This document shows positions 54,807 to 63,444 of a stretch of DNA of 64,000 nucleotides, piece by piece. Each line of letters begins with the position of its first letter. Position 1 is the stretch's first letter. This DNA comes from an uncultured Paracoccaceae bacterium (GTDB lineage: Bacteria; Pseudomonadota; Alphaproteobacteria; Rhodobacterales; Rhodobacteraceae), in assembly GCA_947496535.1 (NCBI GenBank), contig CANMDE010000008.1:1-64000 (forward strand), written 5' to 3'. A model generated the notes under the pieces. It searched no databases. It saw nothing but the letters and a program-made list of their open reading frames with translations, and was not told the origin of the DNA. Both the position numbers and the translations under genes were made by a program.

Positions 54807-55877
54807 CTACCCTCTGATATTCTCTTCAACAGTCGCCAGAGACAAGCGAAGCATCTGCGCGGCTCTGACGGGTGAAATCAGCTCCTCTCCAAGTGCGCGC
54901 CAAACAAGTCGTTCAAACCGTTGTGGATGTTCGAACGCGCCAAATCCTTCGTCATCACGGATCGGATCCGGTTCGCTGCTACGCCATTTCCTCGCATAGG
55001 TCCGAAACGCATAGTCAATGCTGGATTGCGGCAGAATACCCACCTGGCCAAGACGCATCAGCATAGCGGCAGCAGACACACCGTAGAGCCGTTTGAGGCG
55101 CATGAGCTCCATGTGGGTCATGCCACTTCGCGCCTGTCCCGCTTCATCAATCAAATGGTCAGTTGGGATCAAGAACGCCCCGGCAAAACGATTCATCGCT
55201 TTCTCAAGCTTGATCGTTGCGTTGCCAGTTTGCCTAATGACACGATGGGCCAACTCGTGGGCCAGGTTGAAACGTTTACGCTCCACGTTGGTGCGGCTCG
55301 ACACGACCACCACCTCCGTGTTTGGAAGATCACCACTGCGCTCAACCTCGCAAGCCAAGCCGTCAAAGCGCTTGGCAAAATCCGCCTCAATCACCTTGAT
55401 CCCCTTGTCTTCCAACAACCGCGACATGCTGGGAATTGGGTCGTTCCCAAGCTTCCAATGCCTTCTGAGCGCACGGGCCTTCTTGTCTAGATCATCCCAT
55501 GCATCAATCCGGTCAGTCACAAGCTTGCCGAATGGTTCGTCTGGCAAGGCGATCTCAAGGATATCCTCAATCGCCAAATAGTCCTCGAGCTTCTCAATGA
55601 CAATTGCCTCAGCATGGGCGCGATCCTTCGCTGAGGTGCTCGAGTGCTTTCGAAACTCGACCCCGACAAGCGCCTCAACCTGACCACCCATCAAAAAGTC
55701 GAGTGAAACGCCAAGCGCTTTGCTCAACCCGACGAGAACGGCCGACGAAGGGTTCATTTTTTCGGCTTCGTATTTGCTGATGGCCTGCGCAGTGACCTTC
55801 GGTGACGTGCGGTCGGCCAGGCCTTGCATCGATAGGCCGGCCTTCTTGCGGGCCAATCGCAATCTTTGTCCAAACAT
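54807..55877 (-). CDS. XRE regulator fused to ImmA/IrrE-type zinc peptidase
   Basis: The 356-residue protein has an N-terminal Xre HTH (about 3-62: RLRLARKKAGLSMQGLADRT, then VTAQAISKYEAEKMNPS). Its ImmA/IrrE peptidase domain has the zinc motif HELAH at 207-211, and EKAMNRFAGAFLIP follows. Family members sense a signal and cleave a repressor, or are antitoxin-like partners. The divergent upstream DNA has two inverted repeats that suit autorepression. It forms an operon with the PIN gene. Confidence 0.85.
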   Translation of the reverse strand: MFGQRLRLARKKAGLSMQGLADRTSPKVTAQAISKYEAEKMNPSSAVLVGLSKALGVSLDFLMGGQVEALVGVEFRKHSSTSAKDRAHAEAIVIEKLEDYLAIEDILEIALPDEPFGKLVTDRIDAWDDLDKKARALRRHWKLGNDPIPSMSRLLEDKGIKVIEADFAKRFDGLACEVERSGDLPNTEVVVVSSRTNVERKRFNLAHELAHRVIRQTGNATIKLEKAMNRFAGAFLIPTDHLIDEAGQARSGMTHMELMRLKRLYGVSAAAMLMRLGQVGILPQSSIDYAFRTYARKWRSSEPDPIRDDEGFGAFEHPQRFERLVWRALGEELISPVRAAQMLRLSLATVEENIRG

Positions 55878-55894
55878 GCTTATCCTCCGGTAAA

Positions 55895-55941
55895 AAACCG
55901 TCGGTTGATAAGCGACGGTTTATGGTATAAATTTAAACCAT
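55895..55941. promoter_or_regulatory. operator candidates between XRE/peptidase and DUF2188-CBASS
   Basis: AAACCGTCG (55895-55903) and CGACGGTTT (55913-55921) form a 9-bp inverted repeat with a 9-nt spacer. ATGGTATAAATTTAAACCAT (55922-55941) is a near-perfect palindrome with one mismatched pair. Both lie between the divergent XRE/peptidase gene and the DUF2188-CBASS genes and could let the XRE protein control both sides. Confidence 0.5.
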
Positions 55942-55985
55942 GAATTGACAAATCAGTCAAGGAAAAAGGAACTTTGGAGACCGAT

Positions 55986-56210
55986 ATGAGCAATAAAAAT
56001 CAGCATGTTGTGCCACATTCAAAGGGTTGGGCTGTCAAAGGCGCTGGAAATGGAAAAGCAACGTCTGTCCACTCGACACAACGATCCGCAATAAGCGAAG
56101 CACGCGGCATCGCACGCAACCAGCAGTCTGAAATGCTGATCCATGGCACCAACGGGCGCATTCGTGAACGCAACACATACGGCAAAGATCCGTATCCACC
56201 AGAAGGCTAA
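55986..56210 (+). CDS. DUF2188 small protein
   Basis: From ATG 55986 (an in-frame ATG at 55974 adds four residues) the ~74-residue protein reads MSNKNQHVVPHSKGWAVKGA, then RSAISEARGIARNQQSEMLIHGTNGRIRERNTYG. This is the DUF2188 pattern, a small beta-alpha-beta cytosolic protein of unknown role. It ends 7 bp before capV, so it is probably cotranscribed with the CBASS genes. A functional link is not established. Confidence 0.75.
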   Translation: MSNKNQHVVPHSKGWAVKGAGNGKATSVHSTQRSAISEARGIARNQQSEMLIHGTNGRIRERNTYGKDPYPPEG

Positions 56211-56217
56211 GAGCACT

Positions 56218-57204
56218 ATGAAACGTATCCTGAGCATTGACGGCGGGGGCATCAAAGGCACACAGCCTGTAGCATTCCTCGCACAGCTTGAAGAAGACCT
56301 CGATCAACCGATTGGGCGTTATTTTGATCTGATCGCAGGCACATCGACAGGCGGCATCCTCGCCATCGGGCTCGCTATGGGGATCAGCGCAAAATCCCTC
56401 CTCACTCTTTATGAGACACGCGGACCAACAATTTTCGGCCAAGCCGGGGACAAAGGTTGGTTGCACCGTAAATCACGCGATGCACGCGCGGCCATGCGCC
56501 ATTGGGTGAAACCCAAACACGAACTGTCTGTTTTGCGCGACGAGCTCTACACCGTTCTGGGTGACCGGCTCATTGGCGACGCGCAAACACGGCTTATGGT
56601 ACCTGCTTGGGATGCCGATCAGCGCAGCGTCTACATTTACAAAACGGCCCATCATCCGCGTTTGACAACCGATCATCGCAAACCTGCGCTCGATGCCGCA
56701 CTGGCGACATCAGCAGCTCCGACATATTTTGCGTCCCACAAGACGGTTGATGACATCGGATTGCTGGATGGTGGGACCTGGTGCAACAACCCCGTCGGCG
56801 TCGCCACCGTTGAAGCGATCTCAATGCTGGGCTGGAGTCCAGATGAGCTCAACATCCTAAGTCTTGGTTGTGTGGATGAGGTCTATATGATGCCCGAGGC
56901 GCCTGGCAAGGCGAGTCTCGGTGTCAAAGCGCTCAGTCTGTTCATGGATGGACAGTCGCGTGGCGCGCTTGGCATCGCGCGTCAGCTGACCGGCGATCCT
57001 CATACGCGCAGCGCCGTACATCGATATTCACCAACGGTCCCAGCGGACTTCTTTGGTCTCGACGATACAAGTAAGATTCAAAGGCTCAAAGGTCTCGGCG
57101 CGTCCAGCGCGCGCCATGCGACTCCGACACTTTCCCCGATTTTCTTTCAACATCCAGCCGAGCCATTCGTGGCCGTGCATCACACAGAACGGAGCGCGGC
57201 ATGA
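56218..57204 (+). CDS. capV: CBASS effector: patatin-like phospholipase CapV
   Basis: ATG 56218 is chosen because it begins the patatin domain: MKRILSIDGGGIKGTQPVAF (oxyanion loop DGGGIKG at 8-14). The nucleophile Ser43 lies in GTSTG (41-45) and the catalytic Asp184 in DGG. The 328-residue length is normal for CapV. On phage infection the cyclic nucleotide made by the neighbouring CD-NTase activates CapV, which degrades the inner membrane phospholipids and kills the cell. It overlaps the CD-NTase gene by ATGA. Confidence 0.9.
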   Translation: MKRILSIDGGGIKGTQPVAFLAQLEEDLDQPIGRYFDLIAGTSTGGILAIGLAMGISAKSLLTLYETRGPTIFGQAGDKGWLHRKSRDARAAMRHWVKPKHELSVLRDELYTVLGDRLIGDAQTRLMVPAWDADQRSVYIYKTAHHPRLTTDHRKPALDAALATSAAPTYFASHKTVDDIGLLDGGTWCNNPVGVATVEAISMLGWSPDELNILSLGCVDEVYMMPEAPGKASLGVKALSLFMDGQSRGALGIARQLTGDPHTRSAVHRYSPTVPADFFGLDDTSKIQRLKGLGASSARHATPTLSPIFFQHPAEPFVAVHHTERSAA

Positions 57205-58400
57205 ACCAGGTTTTTCGCACAACTCTCAACGAAACGGCCATCCAGCGCCGTGCGCAAGTCTTCACCATTCTGGAAGAAATCTGTCAGGATCTCGAATGGA
57301 CACAGTCCCAGTTTGAGCGCGCGCGTACGAGCTACGAGGCGGTCGCCGATTGGCTCGCAGGGTCTAGCGATCCGTTGCTGGCATCTTTGCACGTCTATCT
57401 GCATGGGTCCGGAGCCTTGGGCACATCGATCAAGCCCATCGGACGCGATGAGTTTGATGTCGACCTCATCAGCTTCATTTCCGGGTTCGGCCCCGAAATT
57501 GCGCCTGGTCGTCTGAAGGCGGCGGTCGGTGCGCGCCTGCGCGAGCATGAATATTACGCGTCGATCTTGGACGAGAAAAAGCGGTGCTGGCGTCTGGATT
57601 ATGCGGGCGAGTTCCATCTCGATATATCACCAACAATTGCCAACCCGCATTGCTTCAACGGCGGTGAACTCGTCCCAGATCGTAAGATGCGGAGCTGGCA
57701 CGCGACGAACCCGCGCGCCTACCGCGCCCTCTTTGACAAGCGCGCCGAATTGGTGCCGCGGATGACACAGTCGATCATGGCTCTTCAGAAGGACTCCGCT
57801 TCAGCCGAGCCGTTCCCGATACGGCAATCCGTGAAGGGCACCCTGCGGCGGACGGTTCAACTCTTGAAGCGGCATCGCGACCAACATTTTCTGGAGATTG
57901 CCGAAGAGGTCGCACCGATTTCAGTGATCATCACGACGCTCGCGATGAAGTCCTATGAAATGTGCGTTCAACGCCATGTCTTCGCAGATGAGCTCGAAGT
58001 CCTCGTCGATACGATCCGTCTGATGCCCCTGTTCATTGAGCGGCCACTTGTGGATGGTCGCCAGATTTACGCCGTCTGGAATGAGACAACACAAGGCGAA
58101 AATTTTGCCGAACGCTGGAATGATGAGCCGGCCCGTGTCACTGCCTTCTATGAATGGCACGCCAAGGCGCTTGCCGATTTTGAAGCCCTGCGGGATCTGA
58201 TTGGACTGGATACAATTGTTGGGACCATGAAGGACAGCCTTGGAGATAAGCTTGTCACCCGCACGATGAACCGGCGCATGGAAACACTTGGCGAAAGCCG
58301 CAAATCTGGGTCGCTTGTTCTGGGCGCCGGAATTGGTCTGACCACACAGAAGGCAGCCGCGAGCACGCCGGTTCCGAAGAACGACTTCTTTGGAGATTGA
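57201..58400 (+). CDS. CBASS CD-NTase (cyclic oligonucleotide synthase)
   Basis: The 399-residue protein has the nucleotidyltransferase signature: Gly69-Ser70 in LHGSGALGTS, the metal-binding pair Asp86 and Asp88 in DEFDVD, and the third Asp141 in EFHLDISP. The rest is the SMODS-type helical domain, with no second catalytic module. It makes a cyclic di- or trinucleotide signal that activates CapV; the clade and product cannot be assigned by eye. It lies in the order capV, CD-NTase, E2 with ATGA coupling. Confidence 0.9.
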   Translation: MNQVFRTTLNETAIQRRAQVFTILEEICQDLEWTQSQFERARTSYEAVADWLAGSSDPLLASLHVYLHGSGALGTSIKPIGRDEFDVDLISFISGFGPEIAPGRLKAAVGARLREHEYYASILDEKKRCWRLDYAGEFHLDISPTIANPHCFNGGELVPDRKMRSWHATNPRAYRALFDKRAELVPRMTQSIMALQKDSASAEPFPIRQSVKGTLRRTVQLLKRHRDQHFLEIAEEVAPISVIITTLAMKSYEMCVQRHVFADELEVLVDTIRLMPLFIERPLVDGRQIYAVWNETTQGENFAERWNDEPARVTAFYEWHAKALADFEALRDLIGLDTIVGTMKDSLGDKLVTRTMNRRMETLGESRKSGSLVLGAGIGLTTQKAAASTPVPKNDFFGD

Positions 58401-58405
58401 GGTTG

Positions 58406-58882
58406 ATGATGCTTGCTTCTGACAAGAAAGAGCTCACGCTTCCACAGCAGTTTCTTTTTTTGAAATCATCAAAGACAGTTGGTGGTAAAGGCGTTTTGCA
58501 CCCCCGTCGCCTTGATTGGTGCTTCGATGCCCAACCAACACCTTTGTCGCGGCTGTACCGGGTAGATCTCGTTCTTGAATCTGGTGACACGCCTGATGTC
58601 AGGATTGTTGACCCTGACCTTCGGTTGCTTTCAAACGGGCGCGACTTACCCCACATCTACCACAACCCGGATCGTCTCTGTTTGTATCTTCCTGGCACCG
58701 GGCAATGGGAAGTATCCAAGCGACTTGATCAAACCATTGTCCCTTGGACCCATCTCTGGCTTGTCTATTTCGAAGAATGGCTTGCCAGTGATGATTGGAA
58801 GGGTGGGGGGCGCCATCCCGGTGATGAGCCTGAATCTGAAGGCAATCGGGCATTGCGTCGTCGGATGCGACGTTCGCGTTAG
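58406..58882 (+). CDS. CBASS E2-like conjugating protein (short type II)
   Basis: ATG 58406 (or 58409) follows the CD-NTase by 5 bp. The ~158-residue protein has a UBC-like core: YRVDLVLESGDTPDVRIVDP, then LPHIYHNPDRLCLYLPGTGQW. Cys92 sits where E2-like proteins of CBASS carry the catalytic cysteine, with His83/86 nearby. WTHLWLVYFEEWLASDDWKGG and GGGRHP close the fold. In short type II CBASS an E2-like protein without E1 or a DUB conjugates and activates the CD-NTase. No cap2 E1 or cap3 gene is present here. Confidence 0.8.
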   Translation: MMLASDKKELTLPQQFLFLKSSKTVGGKGVLHPRRLDWCFDAQPTPLSRLYRVDLVLESGDTPDVRIVDPDLRLLSNGRDLPHIYHNPDRLCLYLPGTGQWEVSKRLDQTIVPWTHLWLVYFEEWLASDDWKGGGRHPGDEPESEGNRALRRRMRRSR

Positions 58883-59016
58883 GGGCCGTTTGGTCTCTGA
58901 TAGAGCCTGGTTGGTTTTCAGTGTAGGTGCGCAGGGCCTTCAGATGCTTATTTCGCTGTTGCAATCCAAAGCAGCCAAGACAGATGTCTCGAGTTTATTG
59001 CCAACTAAATACTTGA

Positions 59017-59073
59017 ATAACTCTGCTTTAATGGTATGTAATATGGCGTAGTGCACCATTAAAGCAGAGTTAT
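59017..59073. promoter_or_regulatory. perfect 19-bp inverted repeat over the hipB start (operator)
   Basis: ATAACTCTGCTTTAATGGT (59017-59035) is repeated as its exact reverse complement at 59055-59073, with a 19-nt spacer. The right arm covers the first two bases of the hipB ATG. It is a likely HipB autoregulatory operator. As RNA it would also fold over the start codon. Confidence 0.75.
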
Positions 59074-59374
59074 GAAGACAAAGATCAAAGTCAGTCCAGG
59101 TACCAAAAGAGAGCTGCGAACCCTTGGGGCGCGCATCAGAGAAGCACGGTTGCGCCGTGAATTGTCCCAAAGCCTCGTGGCGGAACGGGCTTCGGTAAGC
59201 GTTCAAACGGTGGGCAGGATCGAGAAAGGCGACGCGGGCGTGAGCGCGGGTGCTTATGCCATGGTTTTGCAGGCACTTGGCTTGTTGGAGGGGTGGGGCA
59301 ATATTGCCGACAGCCTTGGAGACGAACTGGCTGACGAACAATTACGCAAGCGCGCACCGAAAGATGCATCATGA
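59072..59374 (+). CDS. hipB: HipB-type antitoxin, XRE family
   Basis: The 100-residue protein has an Xre HTH at about 12-68 (LRTLGARIREARLRRELSQSL, then ERASVSVQTVGRIEKGDAGV). It is the antitoxin and DNA-binding repressor of the pair, and its gene overlaps hipA by ATGA. A basic N-terminus is followed by the HTH, and the C-terminus is short. It should bind the inverted repeat at its own start. Confidence 0.85.
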   Translation: MKTKIKVSPGTKRELRTLGARIREARLRRELSQSLVAERASVSVQTVGRIEKGDAGVSAGAYAMVLQALGLLEGWGNIADSLGDELADEQLRKRAPKDAS

Positions 59375-60606
59375 CAATCGACGTTTACATCAATGCCTAC
59401 GGTGAAAACCGTAAGGCAGGCATATTGCGTCGGCATGCCGGCGCAGGCCGCGAGCGTGTGACCTATGAGCATGATGCTGACTGGTTGAAGTCGCCGGATG
59501 CATTTCAGTTTGACCCAACACTACCGCTGCGCGCCGGAACCCTGCATCCAGGCGCCAATAAAGCCATGTTCGGCACCCTGGGCGATAGCGCTCCTGATAC
59601 ATGGGGACGCAGTCTTATGCGCAGGCGCGAGCGGCGGGAGGCGGAGCTAGAAGGCAGACAAGCCCGCACGCTCCAAGAAACAGATTATCTCTTAGGCGTC
59701 TCAGATGAGACACGGCTGGGCGGTATCCGATTTTGCGAAGACGGGGTGTTTCAATCTCCCCAAGCAAAGGGCGTTCCCTCAACGGTCGCGCTTGGCGATC
59801 TGCTGCAGGCAGCACAGCGCATCGAGCGCGGTGAAGAAACCGATGAAGATCTAATGATGATCTTCGCGCCGGGCTCGTCTCTGGGTGGTGCGCGTCCCAA
59901 AGCATCTGTATTCGACCAGCATGGAAATCTGTCGATTGCCAAGTTTCCAAAGCAGAGCGATGACTATGCGGTGGAGCGGTGGGAAGCGATAGCCATGGAT
60001 ATGGCGAAAGCGGCTGGTCTCGAGGTTGCTGATCATCAGCTCGTACAGGCGGATGGGCACACGATATTTCTGTCGCGCAGGTTTGATCGAATTCATCATC
60101 ATGATTATGATGATCACCGCATACCTTTCATGTCCGCCATGGCTGTTACCGAGCATGATGATGGTGATGATACATGCAGTTATCTTGAGATTGTGGATGC
60201 GATTAACGAGCGCGGATCCGAGCCAGAGCGAGACCGGGCCGAATTATTCCGCCGGATGGCTTTCACGATCTTGATTTCAAATACGGATGATCACTTCAGA
60301 AACCACGGGTTTTTATGGAGCGGCAAAAAGGGTTGGCGGCTGAGCCCGGCTTACGATTTGAACCCGGTTGCCAACAGTGCGCGCATTTTGTCGACGCGGA
60401 TTGATTTTGATGACGCATCTGCATCCATTGGATTGCTGGCCTCAGTCGCTGAATATTTCGTTTCGAAAAATGACGCCGATCAGATCATCGACGAGTGTCG
60501 GGCGGTCGTGTGTAAGTGGCGCGACTTTGCCCATGCGCGCGGTGCGCCTGCTTCTGAAGTAAAGATCATGCAGTCTGCTTTTGAACACGAAGAGACCGCT
60601 GCGTGA
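59371..60606 (+). CDS. hipA: HipA-type serine/threonine kinase toxin
   Basis: The 411-residue protein has the HipA N-terminal beta domain (MTIDVYINAYGENRKAG, then GTLGDSAPDTWGRSL) and the kinase fold with GSSLGGARPKASV (Gly-rich loop), AKFPKQSD (ATP-binding Lys), ISNTDDHFRNHGFL (catalytic and metal residues) and LSPAYDLNP. HipA toxins phosphorylate targets such as glutamyl-tRNA synthetase and induce dormancy. All key residues seem present, so the toxin is probably active. Confidence 0.9.
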   Translation: MTIDVYINAYGENRKAGILRRHAGAGRERVTYEHDADWLKSPDAFQFDPTLPLRAGTLHPGANKAMFGTLGDSAPDTWGRSLMRRRERREAELEGRQARTLQETDYLLGVSDETRLGGIRFCEDGVFQSPQAKGVPSTVALGDLLQAAQRIERGEETDEDLMMIFAPGSSLGGARPKASVFDQHGNLSIAKFPKQSDDYAVERWEAIAMDMAKAAGLEVADHQLVQADGHTIFLSRRFDRIHHHDYDDHRIPFMSAMAVTEHDDGDDTCSYLEIVDAINERGSEPERDRAELFRRMAFTILISNTDDHFRNHGFLWSGKKGWRLSPAYDLNPVANSARILSTRIDFDDASASIGLLASVAEYFVSKNDADQIIDECRAVVCKWRDFAHARGAPASEVKIMQSAFEHEETAA

Positions 60607-60652
60607 ATTACAGCGGCCGATCCCGTTTATTGTCTTGCGGCTCTCAGCAAGA

Positions 60653-62149
60653 CTAGTTGTGAGACTTTGCAGCATGCATGACGCTGCGCAAGACCGACAT
60701 TAGGTCTACGGCATTGTCGTTGGTGACGTCGCGTATGACATTGCTGTGCTCAGTATCTGCGTCAGAACGTGTGAAATCGGACTGCGCAGCAGCAACGCGG
60801 CGTACCCATTGTAATATCACTTGGTTAAGCAGAGCCGATTTACCGCGCCCTGTCGCGCCATGAACCTGCGTTGCACGCATAATGTCCGCGAGATGCCGCG
60901 CTGACGCCGGATACGAGTGACCGGTTTTCTCAAGAGCATGATGCGGCGCGCCAATGATTGTCCAACCGTCATGAACAGCCCGGTTTGAAACACTTCTGTT
61001 GTGATCCAATAAGGGCATCAGATTGCAAGTAAGGTGCAGGTCGACATGATGCGAAGCTGCATCATACCAGTGAAGAACGCAGCCGCGCGGAACGCTGCCC
61101 TGCAACTCGTCCAGACCCATGTCTAAATCTAACAAGAACACAGCCGGCACCCAGTTGTCATCAGCGGACCGGCCCGAGGCATCTGCCAAGTCCGCGAAAT
61201 CCTCAACCGTATCGTGCATTGATTTGCATGCGAGAATAAACATGTCACGGGTCTGCTCACCCATGAGCCTAACCGACAGGTTTTCACCCACGAGCGCGTC
61301 ATAACCGCTACCACCATGAAGGACGTCGGTGCCGCTGTTGTTCGCGCGCACTCGATCATCGCCAACCAACATAAAGTCGTTGACCGCATCATAGAAGGAA
61401 GCCCGATCAGAACCGTCACCGCCGCGCTGGTGATCGCTCACACCATCGACACAGGCGATCCAGACGATGTGCCCGCCCACGCCAAAATTAGTACCGTGAC
61501 CGGTTTGCGGGTCGGATGCATCTGCGCCAGCACGAACTTGATCGTCGCCACTGCCGGCGAACAAGCGATTGCCAAGCAATGCGTCATCACCGCCACCGCC
61601 ATGAATGACATCAGCACTCCACCGTCCGGCCAACAGGATTGCCAATTGATCGTCATGCAAGTCGAGCTGCAGATCACGTGGGAACGTGCCAAGATCATGC
61701 GCTTCGCCGCCGCCATAAAACTTGAAGGCATGCTCGCCGCGCGCCGGCACCGCGAGCTTATTGTGGTCGGCGATGGAATTAGCAGCCACAACGTCAGGCG
61801 CAACCGCGCGCACGGTTGCTTTGAGAACCCGATCGGTCGTTGAACCTGACCAGTCGGCCGACGCTGAACCGTCGGCCTCATCATCATTGTCGGTCGAAAC
61901 TGCATCACAATGAACAGACTGACCGCTAGCAGACTTGACGACGCCCGGCGTTATCGAGTCCGGTGCAGCAGCAGGCGGTGAGTGGACAGCATGAAACATC
62001 CGCGCCCAACCACCGGTGTCCACCGCGGTTTTCCCGGTATTGCCTCTAAGCAGTGGGCCGAAGCCATCCTTACACAGGACGTCGAGAACCATGTCCTGGT
62101 CCTCGTCGAACAATGCGACAGGCGTGTTGCTGAGTGCATCATGGTTCAT
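60653..62149 (-). CDS. RTX-like (hemolysin-type calcium-binding) protein, unusual
   Basis: The 498-residue protein contains degenerate RTX nonapeptide turns: HGGGGDDALLG, FAGSGDDQVRAG (about 178-205) and later RGGDGSDRASF, VLHGGSGYDALVGENL (about 275-290). The ends are unlike known RTX proteins. Residues near 435 read GATGRGKSALL, a Walker A match, but no Walker B is evident, so it may be chance. No Sec signal is seen; RTX proteins usually leave by type I secretion, for which no genes are nearby. It overlaps the upstream 225-aa gene (ATGA). Function unknown. Confidence 0.55.
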   Translation of the reverse strand: MNHDALSNTPVALFDEDQDMVLDVLCKDGFGPLLRGNTGKTAVDTGGWARMFHAVHSPPAAAPDSITPGVVKSASGQSVHCDAVSTDNDDEADGSASADWSGSTTDRVLKATVRAVAPDVVAANSIADHNKLAVPARGEHAFKFYGGGEAHDLGTFPRDLQLDLHDDQLAILLAGRWSADVIHGGGGDDALLGNRLFAGSGDDQVRAGADASDPQTGHGTNFGVGGHIVWIACVDGVSDHQRGGDGSDRASFYDAVNDFMLVGDDRVRANNSGTDVLHGGSGYDALVGENLSVRLMGEQTRDMFILACKSMHDTVEDFADLADASGRSADDNWVPAVFLLDLDMGLDELQGSVPRGCVLHWYDAASHHVDLHLTCNLMPLLDHNRSVSNRAVHDGWTIIGAPHHALEKTGHSYPASARHLADIMRATQVHGATGRGKSALLNQVILQWVRRVAAAQSDFTRSDADTEHSNVIRDVTNDNAVDLMSVLRSVMHAAKSHN

Positions 62150-62823
62150 GCTGCATCTCCTGGGGTTCCGAATTCAGGACAGGTTTCGCGGTAAAGTTCA
62201 TGGATCTGCAGAGCATTACGGCCATGAAATTCATGCATTAGTTTGTTGAGCAATTCCGTGCCTTCTATCGGGACACGATTCCCGATCTTGTCTTTGCGCG
62301 CGATAAGACCGAAGAGTTCAGCGGCTTTAAATATTCTGTTTATGTCAGATTGCGCCGAATGAACCTTTGCAGGGTCCGTTACGCCGGCATTGTCGCAACA
62401 GGCCTTTGAAAGGCTATGTTTTGTAAGTGGGATTTCGATAAATGAGCGTGTCATTCCAGCGATCAGGAGAGCATCGTCGTCGACAAACTGGGACTCTTTC
62501 CAAACAACCGTGAGAGCTTCAAGGGCCGCGAGGCTGGCAAGCTTGGACTTTGCGGCCTTGATGGTTTTTCTATCTTCGGAAATTTTGCTGATGGGATGGG
62601 GAAAAATATCGGTGTCGAGAAGGAACAGATATGGCCTAATCATTCGGAAGAGAACATCCGATGAGGCAAGCGCCAACGCGGTTTCCTGAGATTGCGCTGA
62701 TACGATTTTATGCGCCGTCTCGGCTCCCAATGCTTCGTTCTCTTGCCTCATGTTTTTACTCCCGCTGATAGGTACAGCTTTTCGCAGTCTAGCACGGATC
62801 GATGCATCTCCGCTTCTATACAA
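62146..62823 (-). CDS. hypothetical protein upstream of the RTX-like gene
   Basis: The product has up to 225 residues (an ATG at 62751, MRQENEALGAETAHKIV, is an alternative start). It is mostly helical and charged, with a winged-helix-like C-terminus (INRIFKAAELFGLIARKDKIGNRVPI). I do not recognise it. It has no signal peptide. The ATGA overlap makes it an operon partner of the RTX-like gene, perhaps a regulator or chaperone, but this is a guess. Confidence 0.55.
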   Translation of the reverse strand: MYRSGDASIRARLRKAVPISGSKNMRQENEALGAETAHKIVSAQSQETALALASSDVLFRMIRPYLFLLDTDIFPHPISKISEDRKTIKAAKSKLASLAALEALTVVWKESQFVDDDALLIAGMTRSFIEIPLTKHSLSKACCDNAGVTDPAKVHSAQSDINRIFKAAELFGLIARKDKIGNRVPIEGTELLNKLMHEFHGRNALQIHELYRETCPEFGTPGDAA

Positions 62824-62964
62824 TTTGGATAGAGAACGAGTCTGTACTAAGCGTCTGTATACACTCTATATTCCGATGGTTCAGACAACGGTATTAATGA
62901 ATCAATAGATTTTGCAGGTCACCTAAATCCGCCTATTTCAGGGTAAATTTCAAGGAGATTTACG

Positions 62965-63252
62965 ATGACCAAAATAACAAAAACCAACTCTGTTCTTGTA
63001 GAACAGGCCGAACCGCCCAAACTTGCGTCTTGGATGGTCGCGCAGTCTTACACAAAGACAAATAGCGAGCAGGGCGTTGAGGCGTTCCGTGCTCAATTTC
63101 AAGATGTTGATCCGGACGAGGCACGCAGTTGGGCCTATCGCTTTGGATGGGAGAAGCTTCACTACGCTTATGAACCGTTGATCGACATCAGCATGATCTT
63201 ATTAGCGGTCCTGGGATTGGTACTTGCGCTTATCGGCTTGCTTGCCACGTAG
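62965..63252 (+). CDS. small membrane-anchored hypothetical protein
   Basis: The 95-residue protein has a polar N-terminal ~70 residues and one C-terminal hydrophobic helix (ISMILLAVLGLVLALIGLLAT, about 75-95) that would anchor it as a tail-anchored inner-membrane protein. CAAGGAG precedes the ATG, a good ribosome-binding site. I know no family. It lies between the RTX-like operon and the partial gene at the window end. Confidence 0.6.
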   Translation: MTKITKTNSVLVEQAEPPKLASWMVAQSYTKTNSEQGVEAFRAQFQDVDPDEARSWAYRFGWEKLHYAYEPLIDISMILLAVLGLVLALIGLLAT

Positions 63253-63444
63253 ATTGGTCAGGCATCCGCCGAGAAACCGAAAGTGCAATATTTCCCAGTT
63301 TTCGAACGCATCACGCAATAATTAGGTCTCTACAAGGGCATCGTTCAACATTGATGGAATTCTGATCTAACAAGCCCTTTCTCAAGAGCCTACAGAGATC
63401 AAGCGACGCGAAAAAGATTAAGGGGCTTTCTTTTGCAGGCTAAT

